38,606 nucleotides of DNA, taken from Fibrobacter sp. (lineage in GTDB: Bacteria; Fibrobacterota; Fibrobacteria; Fibrobacterales; Fibrobacteraceae). The stretch covers positions 1 through 38,606 of the forward strand of contig JAEERM010000020.1 in NCBI GenBank assembly GCA_016285835.1, in the 5' to 3' direction. The position numbers and the translations under genes are program-made. Under the pieces are notes generated by a model. The model was not told the origin of the DNA and made no database searches. It saw only the letters and a list, made by a program, of their open reading frames with translations. Positions 7,341 to 15,421 of this stretch are shown here, in pieces. Position 1 is the first letter of the stretch; the number at the start of each line of letters is the position of its first letter.

Positions 7341-9073
7341 TATCCTTCTTGCTCTGAATTTGTTTCAGCGCTGGTTATCGCTTCGGCGTTTTCGGTGTTT
7401 TCGGCGTTCTTCGCTTCGGCATCCTTGTCGCGGATTGTGGCGCGGCGGATTTTCCCGCTGATGGTCTTGGGCAGTTCCGTCACGAAGTCGATGATGCGCG
7501 GGCTCTTGTAGCTGGCGGCCACCTTCTTCGTGAATAGCTGGATTTCCTTTGCGAGTTCCTTAGACGCTTCGTAGCCCTTTTGAAGCACGATGGTCGCTTT
7601 CACGGCTTGGCCGCGGTCCTTGTCCTCGACGCCTGTCACAGCGACTTCGAGCACGGCGGGGTGCTTGTGGATGACTTCTTCCACTTCGAAGGGGCTGATG
7701 CGGTAGCCGGAACTCTTGATGAGGTCGTCGTTGCGGCCTACGAACCAGTAGTAACCGTCCTTGTCGCGGGTAGCGGTGTCGCCCGTATGGTAAACTCCAC
7801 CTTCGAAAACCTTTTCGGTGCGTTCGTCGTCTCGGTAATAGCCGCCGAACATGCCGAAGGGCTTACCCTGGTCAATTTTGATGATGAGTTCGCCGACTTC
7901 GTCATCGGTGCAGGGCTCGCCGTCCGCGTTCACGATTTCCATGCGGTATCCCGGCGAGGGCTTGCCCATGGATCCGGGATGTGGCTCGCTGAATCCGAAG
8001 TTGCCCGTGGTGAGCGTGAGTTCCGTCTGTCCGTAGCCTTCTTGCATGCGGAGGCCTGTCTGTTCGTAGAACTTGTTGTAGATATCCACGTTCAAGGCTT
8101 CGCCTGCGGTGGTACAGTGCTTGAGGCTTGAAAGGTCGTACTTGCCGATGCCGTGTTGCAGAATGTAGCGGTATACGGTTGGCGGTGCACAGAACGTGGT
8201 TACCTTGTACTCGGCCATTTTTTCGAGCAGCTTGCCCGGGATGAACACCTTCATGTCGTAGGTGAACACGGCAGAACCGGCAATCCACTGCCCGTAAATC
8301 TTGCCCCAGAGTGCCTTGGCCCAGCCCGTTTCGGCAACGGTCAGGTGGCGGCCTCCGTCAATAACGTGCTGCCAGTACTTGGCAGTCACGATATGCCCGA
8401 GCGGGTAGGTAAACGTGTGGGCGACCATTTTGGGGTTCGAACTGGTTCCACTCGTGAAGTAGACGATCATGATGTCGTCGTTGTGCGTGGCGGCATCCCC
8501 TTCGGGGCGTTCGAACTTTGCGGGGAAAATTTCGTAGTCGTCGTAGAAGCTAATCCAGTTCTGGCGGGCCGTTTGGCCTACAGTCACGAGCTTTTCGACG
8601 GAGGGGCACTTGGATTTGGCCTTGTCCACTTCTTTCTGGAGCGCGGGCTCGTCGTAGGTGACGACCATTTTCACTTCGGCTGCCTTGAAGCGGTATTCCA
8701 GGTCTTCGGCCGCGAGCATGTTTGTTGCCGGGATGGCAATCGCACCGATGCGGTGGAGCGCCAACAAGAAGAACCAGAATTCGTAGCGGCGGCGGAGGAT
8801 GAGCATCACGCGGTCGCCTTTCTGGATACCTTGTTCTGCAAGGAAATTCGCTGTGCGCTGGGATGCAAGCGACAAGTCCTTGAAGGTGAAGATGTGACTT
8901 TCGTCGTTGTCGTCGCACCACACTAACGCTTCGCGCTTGGGTTCCGTCTTCGCGTATTCATCAACCACATCGTAGGCGAAGTTAAAATTTTCCGGAATGG
9001 AAATCTTGAAATTCTTGTAAAGGTCCTCGTAAGACTCGTAATCTATGCGGGAGAGAAACTTGTTGAGTATCAT
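7340..9073 (-). CDS. AMP-forming acyl-CoA synthetase (medium-chain / acetyl-CoA synthetase-like)
   Basis: Activates a carboxylic acid through an acyl-adenylate to its CoA thioester. 577 residues from the ATG at 9073. Motifs: YFTSGTSSNPKMV (about 205-217, AMP/P-loop), QEGYGQTE (adenylate binding), YHTGDTATRDKDGYYWFVGR and, near the C-terminus, LPKTISGKIRR with the catalytic lysine. A GTG at 9127 opens the frame earlier but lies inside the upstream gene, so 9073 is preferred; it is 25 bp after that gene's stop. The C-terminus carries an extra Glu/Asn/Ala-rich tail. Substrate chain length cannot be read. It is the last gene of a minus-strand lipid group. Confidence 0.88.
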   Translation of the reverse strand: MILNKFLSRIDYESYEDLYKNFKISIPENFNFAYDVVDEYAKTEPKREALVWCDDNDESHIFTFKDLSLASQRTANFLAEQGIQKGDRVMLILRRRYEFWFFLLALHRIGAIAIPATNMLAAEDLEYRFKAAEVKMVVTYDEPALQKEVDKAKSKCPSVEKLVTVGQTARQNWISFYDDYEIFPAKFERPEGDAATHNDDIMIVYFTSGTSSNPKMVAHTFTYPLGHIVTAKYWQHVIDGGRHLTVAETGWAKALWGKIYGQWIAGSAVFTYDMKVFIPGKLLEKMAEYKVTTFCAPPTVYRYILQHGIGKYDLSSLKHCTTAGEALNVDIYNKFYEQTGLRMQEGYGQTELTLTTGNFGFSEPHPGSMGKPSPGYRMEIVNADGEPCTDDEVGELIIKIDQGKPFGMFGGYYRDDERTEKVFEGGVYHTGDTATRDKDGYYWFVGRNDDLIKSSGYRISPFEVEEVIHKHPAVLEVAVTGVEDKDRGQAVKATIVLQKGYEASKELAKEIQLFTKKVAASYKSPRIIDFVTELPKTISGKIRRATIRDKDAEAKNAENTENAEAITSAETNSEQEG

Positions 9074-9098
9074 GTCTTGAATCCAGTGATGACGGGTC

Positions 9099-9869
9099 TT
9101 ATAGATCCCTGTACATGATTTTTTCACGCATGGTGGATGTGTAGCGCACCATGTTCAAAATGCGTTTTTCACCGATGGTCCTGAAGTCCTTGTCGTGGAA
9201 CACCAAGCGGTGGACTCCACCCGGCAGGAGCATCTTGAGGCAGGCGTATGTCTGCGCAATACCGAGAAGCGGGGTCGGGATGATGGAAAAGCTCAGTGTC
9301 CCGGAGCCGGTCTTCTTTGTCTTTCCGTCCACCTTCTGGTAGATGCCGTGGTAGTCTTCGTAGTAGTCGAAGATTTCCAGGGCCTGTTCCTTGAGGAACT
9401 TGTTCCCGAACCAGATGGGCGGGATGAATCCGGAGGGCTTTCCTGTGCCGTGTGCTTTCCACAGGGCGAGGCTCCTCTTGAGGAGAGCCTGCGTGAAACG
9501 TTCATCAAGGCCTGCGAACTCGGCTTCGTTGTTGGAAATCCAGAGGGCGATTTTGCCCTGGATGCTGCGCTTGAGGGAAAGGTCTGCGCGGTGGCGTGCT
9601 CCGTGGAGCATGATCTCGTAGCCCTCGTTCACGAACTTCTCGAGTTCTTCGCGGAACTGTTCCGCCTCGGATTCCGGTGCGGCACCGAATGATGGGATGA
9701 CGGCGATGCTGATTGGGGAGCCTGCGGCGTCTGCAATTTTCCTAATCTGGTTTCGCGTCCTCTTGAAGTTCAGCACGCTGAAACTATGATAGCACAGGAT
9801 AAACTTCTTCTTCTTGCGGGAGCTTTCTTCGGCGGCCTGGATGTCCAGGATGTCCTTGTTCTGTTCCAT
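9099..9869 (-). CDS. Polysaccharide deacetylase-like (DUF2334-type) protein
   Basis: 256 residues, no signal peptide, so probably cytosolic. FILCYHSFSV (23-32) and EIMLHGARHRAD (85-96, H89 and H93) resemble the metal-binding positions of DUF2334 proteins, a branch of the NodB/polysaccharide deacetylase fold. The substrate is unknown. The start at 9869 has AGAGG about 7 nt upstream. Its stop is 25 bp before the acyl-CoA synthetase start and its start is 9 bp after the stop of a 43-residue membrane protein, so the three are probably one operon, suggesting a role in lipid or cell-surface glycolipid metabolism (inference). Confidence 0.65.
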   Translation of the reverse strand: MEQNKDILDIQAAEESSRKKKKFILCYHSFSVLNFKRTRNQIRKIADAAGSPISIAVIPSFGAAPESEAEQFREELEKFVNEGYEIMLHGARHRADLSLKRSIQGKIALWISNNEAEFAGLDERFTQALLKRSLALWKAHGTGKPSGFIPPIWFGNKFLKEQALEIFDYYEDYHGIYQKVDGKTKKTGSGTLSFSIIPTPLLGIAQTYACLKMLLPGGVHRLVFHDKDFRTIGEKRILNMVRYTSTMREKIMYRDL

Positions 9870-9878
9870 GAGAAGCCT

Positions 9879-10010
9879 CTAGTGCTTGTCGCTGTCCGAA
9901 GAGAAATTTTCTTCTTCGAGTTTTTGCGAGATAAACAGGTGATAAAAGAAAAACAGGATTGCCGTCAGTGCGGAAATCTTGAGCCACGATTTGAACAGCC
10001 AGTCGGACAT
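9879..10010 (-). CDS. 43-residue single-pass membrane protein, unknown function
   Basis: A short gene on the minus strand beginning MSDWLFKSWLKISALTAILF and ending SSDSDKH. A perfect AAGGAG lies 6 nt before the ATG at 10010. A hydrophobic stretch (about 11-30) can form one membrane helix, followed by a charged tail rich in Glu, Asp and Ser. The stop is 9 bp before the deacetylase-like gene, so co-translation is likely. No homologue recognised; the ribosome-binding site and gene packing are the evidence that it is real. Confidence 0.7.
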   Translation of the reverse strand: MSDWLFKSWLKISALTAILFFFYHLFISQKLEEENFSSDSDKH

Positions 10011-10097
10011 GCGACGCTCCTTGGTTCTTCACGGCGTAAATTGCCGTTACACCCGAAAAATACAAAAAAAAGGATAAAAGGAGGAAAAATAATTGTT

Positions 10098-11303
10098 TTA
10101 AATAGATTCCATCGAGGCTACATCGGCTGTGTAGTCAACTCCTTCGACGTCAAATCCATTCGTGACGAGAAAGTCGTGGCGGTAACCAACGAGGTCACCC
10201 ACTTGGGTGAAGTTTTCCTGTGTGATGGTGGCCATGCGTTTCTTGACTTCTTCTTGGACTTTGGGGTCCATTTCGAGGTCATCGATGCGGATTCGCCCGA
10301 CATTGTCGGTCGGTACAGCATCTCCCGTGTACAGGCGTTCGGCGAAAAGGCGTTCCATCTGTTCGATGCAGCTTTCGTGCGTACCTTTCTTCTTCATGAC
10401 CTTGAATAGCACGGAGAGGTATAGCGCAATAATGGGGATGCTCACGCTCAAGCGCGACACGACGCCCTTGTTTACAGAAATGTAGGCCCTTCCCTTGAGA
10501 CTTGCCTGTAGTTCGGCATCCATTTTCTTTGCCGTTCTCTCAAGGTGCTTCTTGGCTTCTCCGATGGTGCCGTCGCGGTAGATGGCATAGGAGAGGGAGG
10601 GGCCGATGTAGGAATAGGCAACCGTCTTGATGCCTTCGGAAAGTACATCCGCTTTGGCGAGTTGATCAATCCATAGAGCCCAGTCTTCGCCACCCATTAC
10701 CTTTATCGTATTGAAAATTTCTTCGTCGGTTGCGGGGTCGGTACCAATGGGGGTTATTTTGCCGGTCATCGCGTCGATGGTTTCTCCGGTGAGGGCTTCC
10801 CCGATTGGCTTGAAGACACTGCGGTAGAGTTTACCCGAATCCGGGTCTACTCGGACGACAGAAGCGACGCTGTAGATGACGAGGTCAATTTTTTTGCTGG
10901 TCTTTTTTACGATTTCGATGACTTTTTTTCGCGTGTCGTGGGAGAATGCATCGCCATTGATTGTGTAGGATTCAATGCCGGAAGCCTTTGCCTCGCGGTC
11001 GAACGCCATGTTGTTGTACCATCCCGGTGTCCCATTTTTTGGGGGGTGGGTGTCTGCTCCCTCCTTTTCGAAGGAAACGCCGATGGTTGTGGCTCCGAAC
11101 CCGAAGGCGGCGACAATACGGCTGGCTAACCCGTAGCCGGTAGAGCATCCAATGACAAGTACGGTTTTAGGGGAGTCTTTAGGTTTGCCCTGTTCCGCCC
11201 TCCATTTTTGGACGGAACTGATTTGGCTACGCACGGCAGCAGCGCACCCTACTGGGTGCGCGTTGATGCACATGTTGCCGCGAATCATGGGCTGAATAAT
11301 CAT
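10098..11303 (-). CDS. fabV: Enoyl-[acyl-carrier-protein] reductase FabV (trans-2-enoyl-CoA reductase)
   Basis: Last reductive step of type II fatty acid elongation, NAD(P)H-dependent. 401 residues, the usual size. Begins MIIQPMIRGNMCINAHPVGC as in the family. The cofactor motif is VIGCSTGYGLASR (50-62); the catalytic Tyr-X8-Lys of FabV is Y242-K251 (YRDGTIGEAK). GAAAGGGG lies just before the ATG. It follows fabF by 27 bp, indicating an operon. FabV enzymes are known for low sensitivity to triclosan. A few proteins of this family act on crotonyl-CoA instead; sequence alone does not decide. Confidence 0.95.
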   Translation of the reverse strand: MIIQPMIRGNMCINAHPVGCAAAVRSQISSVQKWRAEQGKPKDSPKTVLVIGCSTGYGLASRIVAAFGFGATTIGVSFEKEGADTHPPKNGTPGWYNNMAFDREAKASGIESYTINGDAFSHDTRKKVIEIVKKTSKKIDLVIYSVASVVRVDPDSGKLYRSVFKPIGEALTGETIDAMTGKITPIGTDPATDEEIFNTIKVMGGEDWALWIDQLAKADVLSEGIKTVAYSYIGPSLSYAIYRDGTIGEAKKHLERTAKKMDAELQASLKGRAYISVNKGVVSRLSVSIPIIALYLSVLFKVMKKKGTHESCIEQMERLFAERLYTGDAVPTDNVGRIRIDDLEMDPKVQEEVKKRMATITQENFTQVGDLVGYRHDFLVTNGFDVEGVDYTADVASMESI

Positions 11304-11330
11304 TTTTCCCCTTTCTATTTTGCAAGGATC

Positions 11331-12581
11331 TTAATCCTTGAATTTTTTTATGACGACAACGCCGTTGTGCCCGCCAAAACCGAGCGAAGCCGATACGGCG
11401 ACGTCGATATTCCCCGGGACACCCTTGTTCGGCACGTAGTCAAGGTCGCAGCCTTCGTCCGGGTTGTCGAGGTTCATTGTGGCTGGGTAGAACGAATCCT
11501 TGATGGCGAGTGTGCTGATGATGGCCTCGATGACGCCTGCGGCTCCCACGCAGTGTCCGGTCATGCTCTTGGTGCTCGACACCTTGATTTTGTAGGCATG
11601 CTCGCCGAGCGAAATCTTAAGCATCTCGGTCTCGGTGATATCGTTCAGGTGGGTGGAGGTGCCGTGGGCGTTGTAGTAGTCCACGTCGGTCGGGGCAATG
11701 TCCGCATCCTTCATGGCGCGGATCATGGCCTTGGCGCAGGTTTCTCCACCCGGGCGCGGGCTCGTGATGTGGTAGGCGTCGGCGGATGCGCCGTAGCCTG
11801 CGAGTTCGGCGTAAATCTTTGCGCCGCGGGCCTTCGCGTGTTCGAGTTCTTCGAGTACCATTACGGCACCGCCTTCGCCCATGACAAAGCCGCTACGGTC
11901 TTTGTCGAATGGGCGCGACGCCTTTTCGGGGGCGTCGTTGAATTTGTCGGTGAGCGCGTGCATGCCGGCAAAGCTCTTGATAGAATATTCGGTAATCCCG
12001 CTTTCGGAACCACCTGCGAGGCACACGTCGACCCTTCCGGAACGGATGGCGTCGAGGGCGCCCCCGATGGCGTCGGTGCCGGAGGCACAGGCGGTTGCGA
12101 TGGTGTGGGCAAATCCCGTGATGCCGAGGGCAATGGAGACGTTCGCGCACGCTTCGTTTGCGATAAGTTCGGGCATGGCGAGCGGAGAAACCCTGCGCTT
12201 GCCGCCTTCGATATACTTGTTGTACGTCTCGTCGAGAATGTCCATGCCGGCAAGGCCGTTTCCGGCCACGATTCCGGTGGTGTCTTCGGCAAGTTGTTCG
12301 CGGGTGAGGTTCGCGTCCTTGACCGCTTCGTTTGCGGCGGCCACTAGGAATTGTGTGAAGCGGGCCATGCGGCGGGCTTCTTTCGGGTCAATTCCGTGTT
12401 CCTCGGGCTTGAATTCCTTGATTTCGGCTGCAATCTTTACGGGACAGTTGGATGCATCGAACAGGGTAATGGGGGCAATTCCACTTTTGCCCTCTTGAAT
12501 GGCCTGCCACATGCCCTGAACGGACTTGCCGACGGGTGTAACAGCGCCTAGACCAGTAATAACAACTCTTCTCTTTGTCAT
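11331..12581 (-). CDS. fabF: 3-oxoacyl-[acyl-carrier-protein] synthase II (FabF)
   Basis: Condensing enzyme of fatty acid elongation. 416 residues from the ATG at 12581 (MTKRRVVITGLGAVTPVGKS), with AAGGA 4 nt upstream; an earlier in-frame ATG at 12665 lies upstream of the promoter and is rejected. Catalytic triad: C165 in TACASGTDAIGGA, H306 in NAHGTSTHLND, H343 in STKSMTGHCVGAAG. First gene of a minus-strand group continuing with fabV. A TTGCAT-17-TATAAA promoter is visible upstream. Confidence 0.96.
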   Translation of the reverse strand: MTKRRVVITGLGAVTPVGKSVQGMWQAIQEGKSGIAPITLFDASNCPVKIAAEIKEFKPEEHGIDPKEARRMARFTQFLVAAANEAVKDANLTREQLAEDTTGIVAGNGLAGMDILDETYNKYIEGGKRRVSPLAMPELIANEACANVSIALGITGFAHTIATACASGTDAIGGALDAIRSGRVDVCLAGGSESGITEYSIKSFAGMHALTDKFNDAPEKASRPFDKDRSGFVMGEGGAVMVLEELEHAKARGAKIYAELAGYGASADAYHITSPRPGGETCAKAMIRAMKDADIAPTDVDYYNAHGTSTHLNDITETEMLKISLGEHAYKIKVSSTKSMTGHCVGAAGVIEAIISTLAIKDSFYPATMNLDNPDEGCDLDYVPNKGVPGNIDVAVSASLGFGGHNGVVVIKKFKD

Positions 12582-12615
12582 GGTATCCTTTTTTTTTTGC
12601 CCCGAAAAATAGCAT

Positions 12616-12644
12616 TTTATATAGGATTCACTCATATAATGCAA
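12616..12644 (-). promoter_or_regulatory. Probable fabF promoter
   Basis: Read on the minus strand: TTGCAT (12644-12639), 17-bp spacer, TATAAA (12621-12616). It is about 35 bp before the fabF start codon. Confidence 0.6.
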
Positions 12645-12775
12645 AAAATTGAACCTAAAAAGCATAATGTAATATAAAAGACGTATTTATGTAATATTAT
12701 AGCTTATTTTTGGTGATTATTCTCATAAAAAAGAAACTTTTTTTGAGGGAGGGGTATATTTATTATTATTGGGGT

Positions 12776-13387
12776 ATGAAAGATATTCCCAAATCCCACC
12801 TTGTGCTGCTTGTACTTGTCCTTTTGACGATTCTTTGGTCTGTTGTGGGGGTTGCTGACACCTACTTGACTTGGGGCCTGGAGGCCGCCCCGGCACTTGT
12901 CGGGCTTTTCGTCCTCTTGCTCACGTACAACAAATTCCGGATGTCCACTTTCCTTTATGCCCTGATGGCGTTCCACATGGCCGTCCTTCTGGTGGGGGCG
13001 CACTATTCGTATGCGAAGGTGCCGCTCGGTTTCTGGATGGAGGATTGGTTCGGCTTTACTCGAAACAATTACGATAAGATTGGGCATTTCATGCAAGGTT
13101 TTACCCCGGCGCTCTTGACAATTGAACTTTTGCGCCGCACAACCCCGCTCAGGACCACTGGCTGGACTGTTTTCTTGGCCATCTGCGTTGCCGAGGCGAT
13201 TTCTGCGCTTTACGAGATTATTGAATGGCTGGCTTCCTTGAGTAATCCGGCCGACACGGAGGCTTTTCTTGGCACACAGGGTTACATTTGGGATACCCAG
13301 TCAGACATGTTCATGTGCCTTATCGGGGCCACCCTTGCCGTCATCCTTTGGGTTATATTCCGTCGTAAGGATGCCGTTGGCCAATAA
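12776..13387 (+). CDS. DUF2238 (YjdF-like) integral membrane protein
   Basis: 203 residues from the ATG at 12776; the frame is open earlier but codes only Lys/Tyr-rich sequence there. Several hydrophobic helices are visible (about 9-28, 33-50, 56-75, 110-130, 138-160, 180-198). Conserved-looking polar segments YDKIGHFMQGFTPAL, EIIEWL and WDTQSDMFMCLIGA match the DUF2238/YjdF family, whose function is unknown. A GGGG directly precedes the start; ribosome binding could be weak. It stands alone between the divergent fabF and the radical SAM gene. Confidence 0.75.
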   Translation: MKDIPKSHLVLLVLVLLTILWSVVGVADTYLTWGLEAAPALVGLFVLLLTYNKFRMSTFLYALMAFHMAVLLVGAHYSYAKVPLGFWMEDWFGFTRNNYDKIGHFMQGFTPALLTIELLRRTTPLRTTGWTVFLAICVAEAISALYEIIEWLASLSNPADTEAFLGTQGYIWDTQSDMFMCLIGATLAVILWVIFRRKDAVGQ

Positions 13388-13453
13388 TTTGTTTTTGAAC
13401 ATGTAATTTTGTGACAAGGATTTCTATCTTGTAGGGCGTTCTGAACGAGGTTT

Positions 13454-14446
13454 ATGATGATTGTATCTTGGATGACCACCAACAAGTGTAACCTGACCTG
13501 CAAGCACTGCTACCAGGACGCGGGCGAGAACAAGGCGGCCGAACTCACGACGGCAGAAGCCCTCAAGCTGATTGACGAAATCGCGAAGGCGGGGTTCAAG
13601 ATCATGATTTTTAGCGGTGGCGAGCCGATGACCCGCCCCGACATCGTTGACCTTGTTGCGCACGCATCGAGCAAGGGACTGCGCCCGGTGTTCGGTACCA
13701 ACGGCACGCTCATCACGCACGACCTGGCTTTTGAACTCAAGAAGGCCGGAGCCATGGCGATGGGTATCAGCATCGACAGCATTGACCATGACCGCCATAA
13801 CGACTTCCGCGGCCTCCCGAACGCCTTCGAACTCACGATGATGGGCATCGAAAACTGCAAGGCGGCGGGCCTCCCGTTCCAGATTCACACGACCATCATG
13901 GACTGGAACCAGAACGAGATTTTCGACATCATGGACTGGGTTAAGGAAATCGGCGCGGTAAACCACCAGATTTTCTTCCTGATTCCCGTGGGACGCGGCA
14001 AGGAAATTGAAGGGCATGCGCTCCGTGTTGCCGAATACGAGGGCCTGCTCCGCAAGATTATGGAAAAGAGCCGCACGCTCGGCATCCCCGTCAAACCCAC
14101 CTGCGCTCCGCAGTTTTTGCGCATTGCCGACCAGCTTGGCGTCAAGACGCGTTACAGCCGTGGCTGCCTAGCCGGCCTTGACTACTGCATCGTGAGCCCG
14201 ATAGGGAAGGTGCGCCCCTGCGCCTACATGATGGAAGAGGCGGGTGACGTGCACGATACGCCTTTCGACGAAATCTGGGCGAATGCCGAAGTGTTCAAGA
14301 AGCTCCGCACCAAGGCCTATGCCGGTGCTTGCGGCAAGTGCAAGTTCAACGACCGCTGCGGCGGCTGCCGTGCCCGTGCCGCCTATTACCACGATGGCGA
14401 CTACATGCAAGAAGACTCTTACTGCGCCTACGGAAGAGGTCTATGA
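13454..14446 (+). CDS. Radical SAM/SPASM protein of the AhbD/NirJ2 haem-synthesis family
   Basis: 330 residues. Radical SAM cysteines are C12, C16 and C19 (NKCNLTCKHCYQDAG), followed by SGGEP (54-58). The C-terminal part has SPASM-type auxiliary cluster cysteines: C217 (PTCAPQF), C238, C245, C256, C293, C296, C302, C305, C324. The combination TTNKCNLTCKHCY, PTCAPQF and RGCLAGLDYC is characteristic of AhbD/NirJ2 enzymes, which decarboxylate a coproporphyrin-type side chain on the siroheme route to haem, or act in related tetrapyrrole steps. AGG lies 3-5 nt before the ATG pair. With siroheme genes in the same window this points to a siroheme-dependent haem pathway. Which Ahb/Nir reaction it performs is not certain. 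Confidence 0.8.
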   Translation: MMIVSWMTTNKCNLTCKHCYQDAGENKAAELTTAEALKLIDEIAKAGFKIMIFSGGEPMTRPDIVDLVAHASSKGLRPVFGTNGTLITHDLAFELKKAGAMAMGISIDSIDHDRHNDFRGLPNAFELTMMGIENCKAAGLPFQIHTTIMDWNQNEIFDIMDWVKEIGAVNHQIFFLIPVGRGKEIEGHALRVAEYEGLLRKIMEKSRTLGIPVKPTCAPQFLRIADQLGVKTRYSRGCLAGLDYCIVSPIGKVRPCAYMMEEAGDVHDTPFDEIWANAEVFKKLRTKAYAGACGKCKFNDRCGGCRARAAYYHDGDYMQEDSYCAYGRGL

Positions 14447-14550
14447 TTAATTGATGATTGAGGATTGATAATTGATGATTAAATATCATCCATTATCAAT
14501 TCTCCATTATCCATTATCCATTATCAATTATCAATCATCAATTCTCCATT
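14447..14550. repeat. Low-complexity 'attgatgatt / attatcaatt' inverted spacer
   Basis: The entire gap before tadA consists of 'ttgatgattgaggatt'-type words, then their complements ('ccattatcaattatcaat', 'catcaattctcc'). The two halves are imperfect inverted repeats and could form a long AT-rich hairpin. No Shine-Dalgarno sequence precedes the tadA ATG. Confidence 0.7.
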
Positions 14551-15075
14551 ATGTTCACTCCTGAAGATGAAAAATACATGCGCATGGCGCTCCGCGAGGC
14601 GCAAAAGGCTTTCGATGAGAAGGAAATCCCTATCGGCTGCGTTATCGTGAAGGATGGCGTGGTCATCGGCCGTGGTCACAACCAGATTGAGATGCTCAAG
14701 GACGCCACCGCACATGCCGAAATTCTAGCTATCGGGACGGCTGCTGGTCATTTGGACAACTGGCGTTTAGATGGATGTACTTTGTATGTAACGCTCGAAC
14801 CTTGCCCGATGTGCGCGGGGGCCATTCTCAATAGCCGAGTTTCCCGTGTGGTCTATGGTTCCCCAGATACCCGTTTTGGCGGCTGCGGAACGACCGTCGA
14901 CGTGATTACGGGTAATGCTCTCAAACGCGAGGTCGAGGTGGTGGGCGGGGTGCTCGCCGAAGAGTGCCTTGGGCTCCTGAAGGCTTTTTTCCAGCAAATG
15001 CGCCTCGAAAAAGGCGATTCCGGCAATAAGGGAGGCTCGGGGCTCGAGGCTCCAGGCCCGAGCAATGAGCCATGA
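14551..15075 (+). CDS. tadA: tRNA-specific adenosine deaminase
   Basis: Deaminates the wobble adenosine of tRNA-Arg to inosine. 174 residues. The cytidine-deaminase-type zinc site is visible: H55-A-E57 (TAHAEILA) and PCPMCAG with C85 and C88. The catalytic core ends near 152. The last approximately 20 residues (GNKGGSGLEAPGPSNEP) are encoded by repeat-like DNA ('ggctcggggctcgaggctcc') resembling the spacer at 37620, so the C-terminus seems extended by a repeat. The start directly follows an AT-rich repeat spacer. Confidence 0.92.
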   Translation: MFTPEDEKYMRMALREAQKAFDEKEIPIGCVIVKDGVVIGRGHNQIEMLKDATAHAEILAIGTAAGHLDNWRLDGCTLYVTLEPCPMCAGAILNSRVSRVVYGSPDTRFGGCGTTVDVITGNALKREVEVVGGVLAEECLGLLKAFFQQMRLEKGDSGNKGGSGLEAPGPSNEP

Positions 15076-15421
15076 GCGGGGCGCAAACTGATGGAGATTG
15101 CTTCAGGGCTATTCGCCCTTCGCAATGACCCCCCCCACAACCTCTTTCGTCTTTCGTCTATCCCTAACCACAAACCACTTCCTACTGTCTACTTGTACTC
15201 TCGCTTCGCTCAAGTACCAAATGCTCGGCTCGGCCATGTTCAAGCAAGCTTGACCGCGGCACTCGCCTTACGCATTTGTCCTACTTCCTACTTCCTACTT
15301 CCTACTTACCTCATACCTCAAAGGCGCAACGCGCCGACCTCATACCACATACCCCCCAGATTCTTGCCTCTAGATTCTAGCCCCTAGCCTCTCGTCTCTC
15401 GTCTATTTCTATATTCAAACC
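15076..15421. repeat. 346-bp intergenic stretch made almost wholly of repeats
   Basis: No gene is visible. Contents in order: 'gcaatgagccatgagcgggg' type sequence; an inverted 'gtcattgcgaag' palindrome (15094-15129); 'ctaaccacaaaccacttcc' and 'tactgtctacttg' (about 15163-15192); a hairpin GTACT...AGTAC-like segment ('gtactctcgcttcgctcaagtac' region, 15191-15213); 'cctacttcctacttcctac' (about 15280-15308); an 'acctcaaag' palindrome with GGCGC (15323-15327) and GCGCC (15331-15335); then 'tctcgtctctcgtctat'. The 3' end carries a TATATT box (15410-15415) six bases before the next ATG. Confidence 0.75.
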
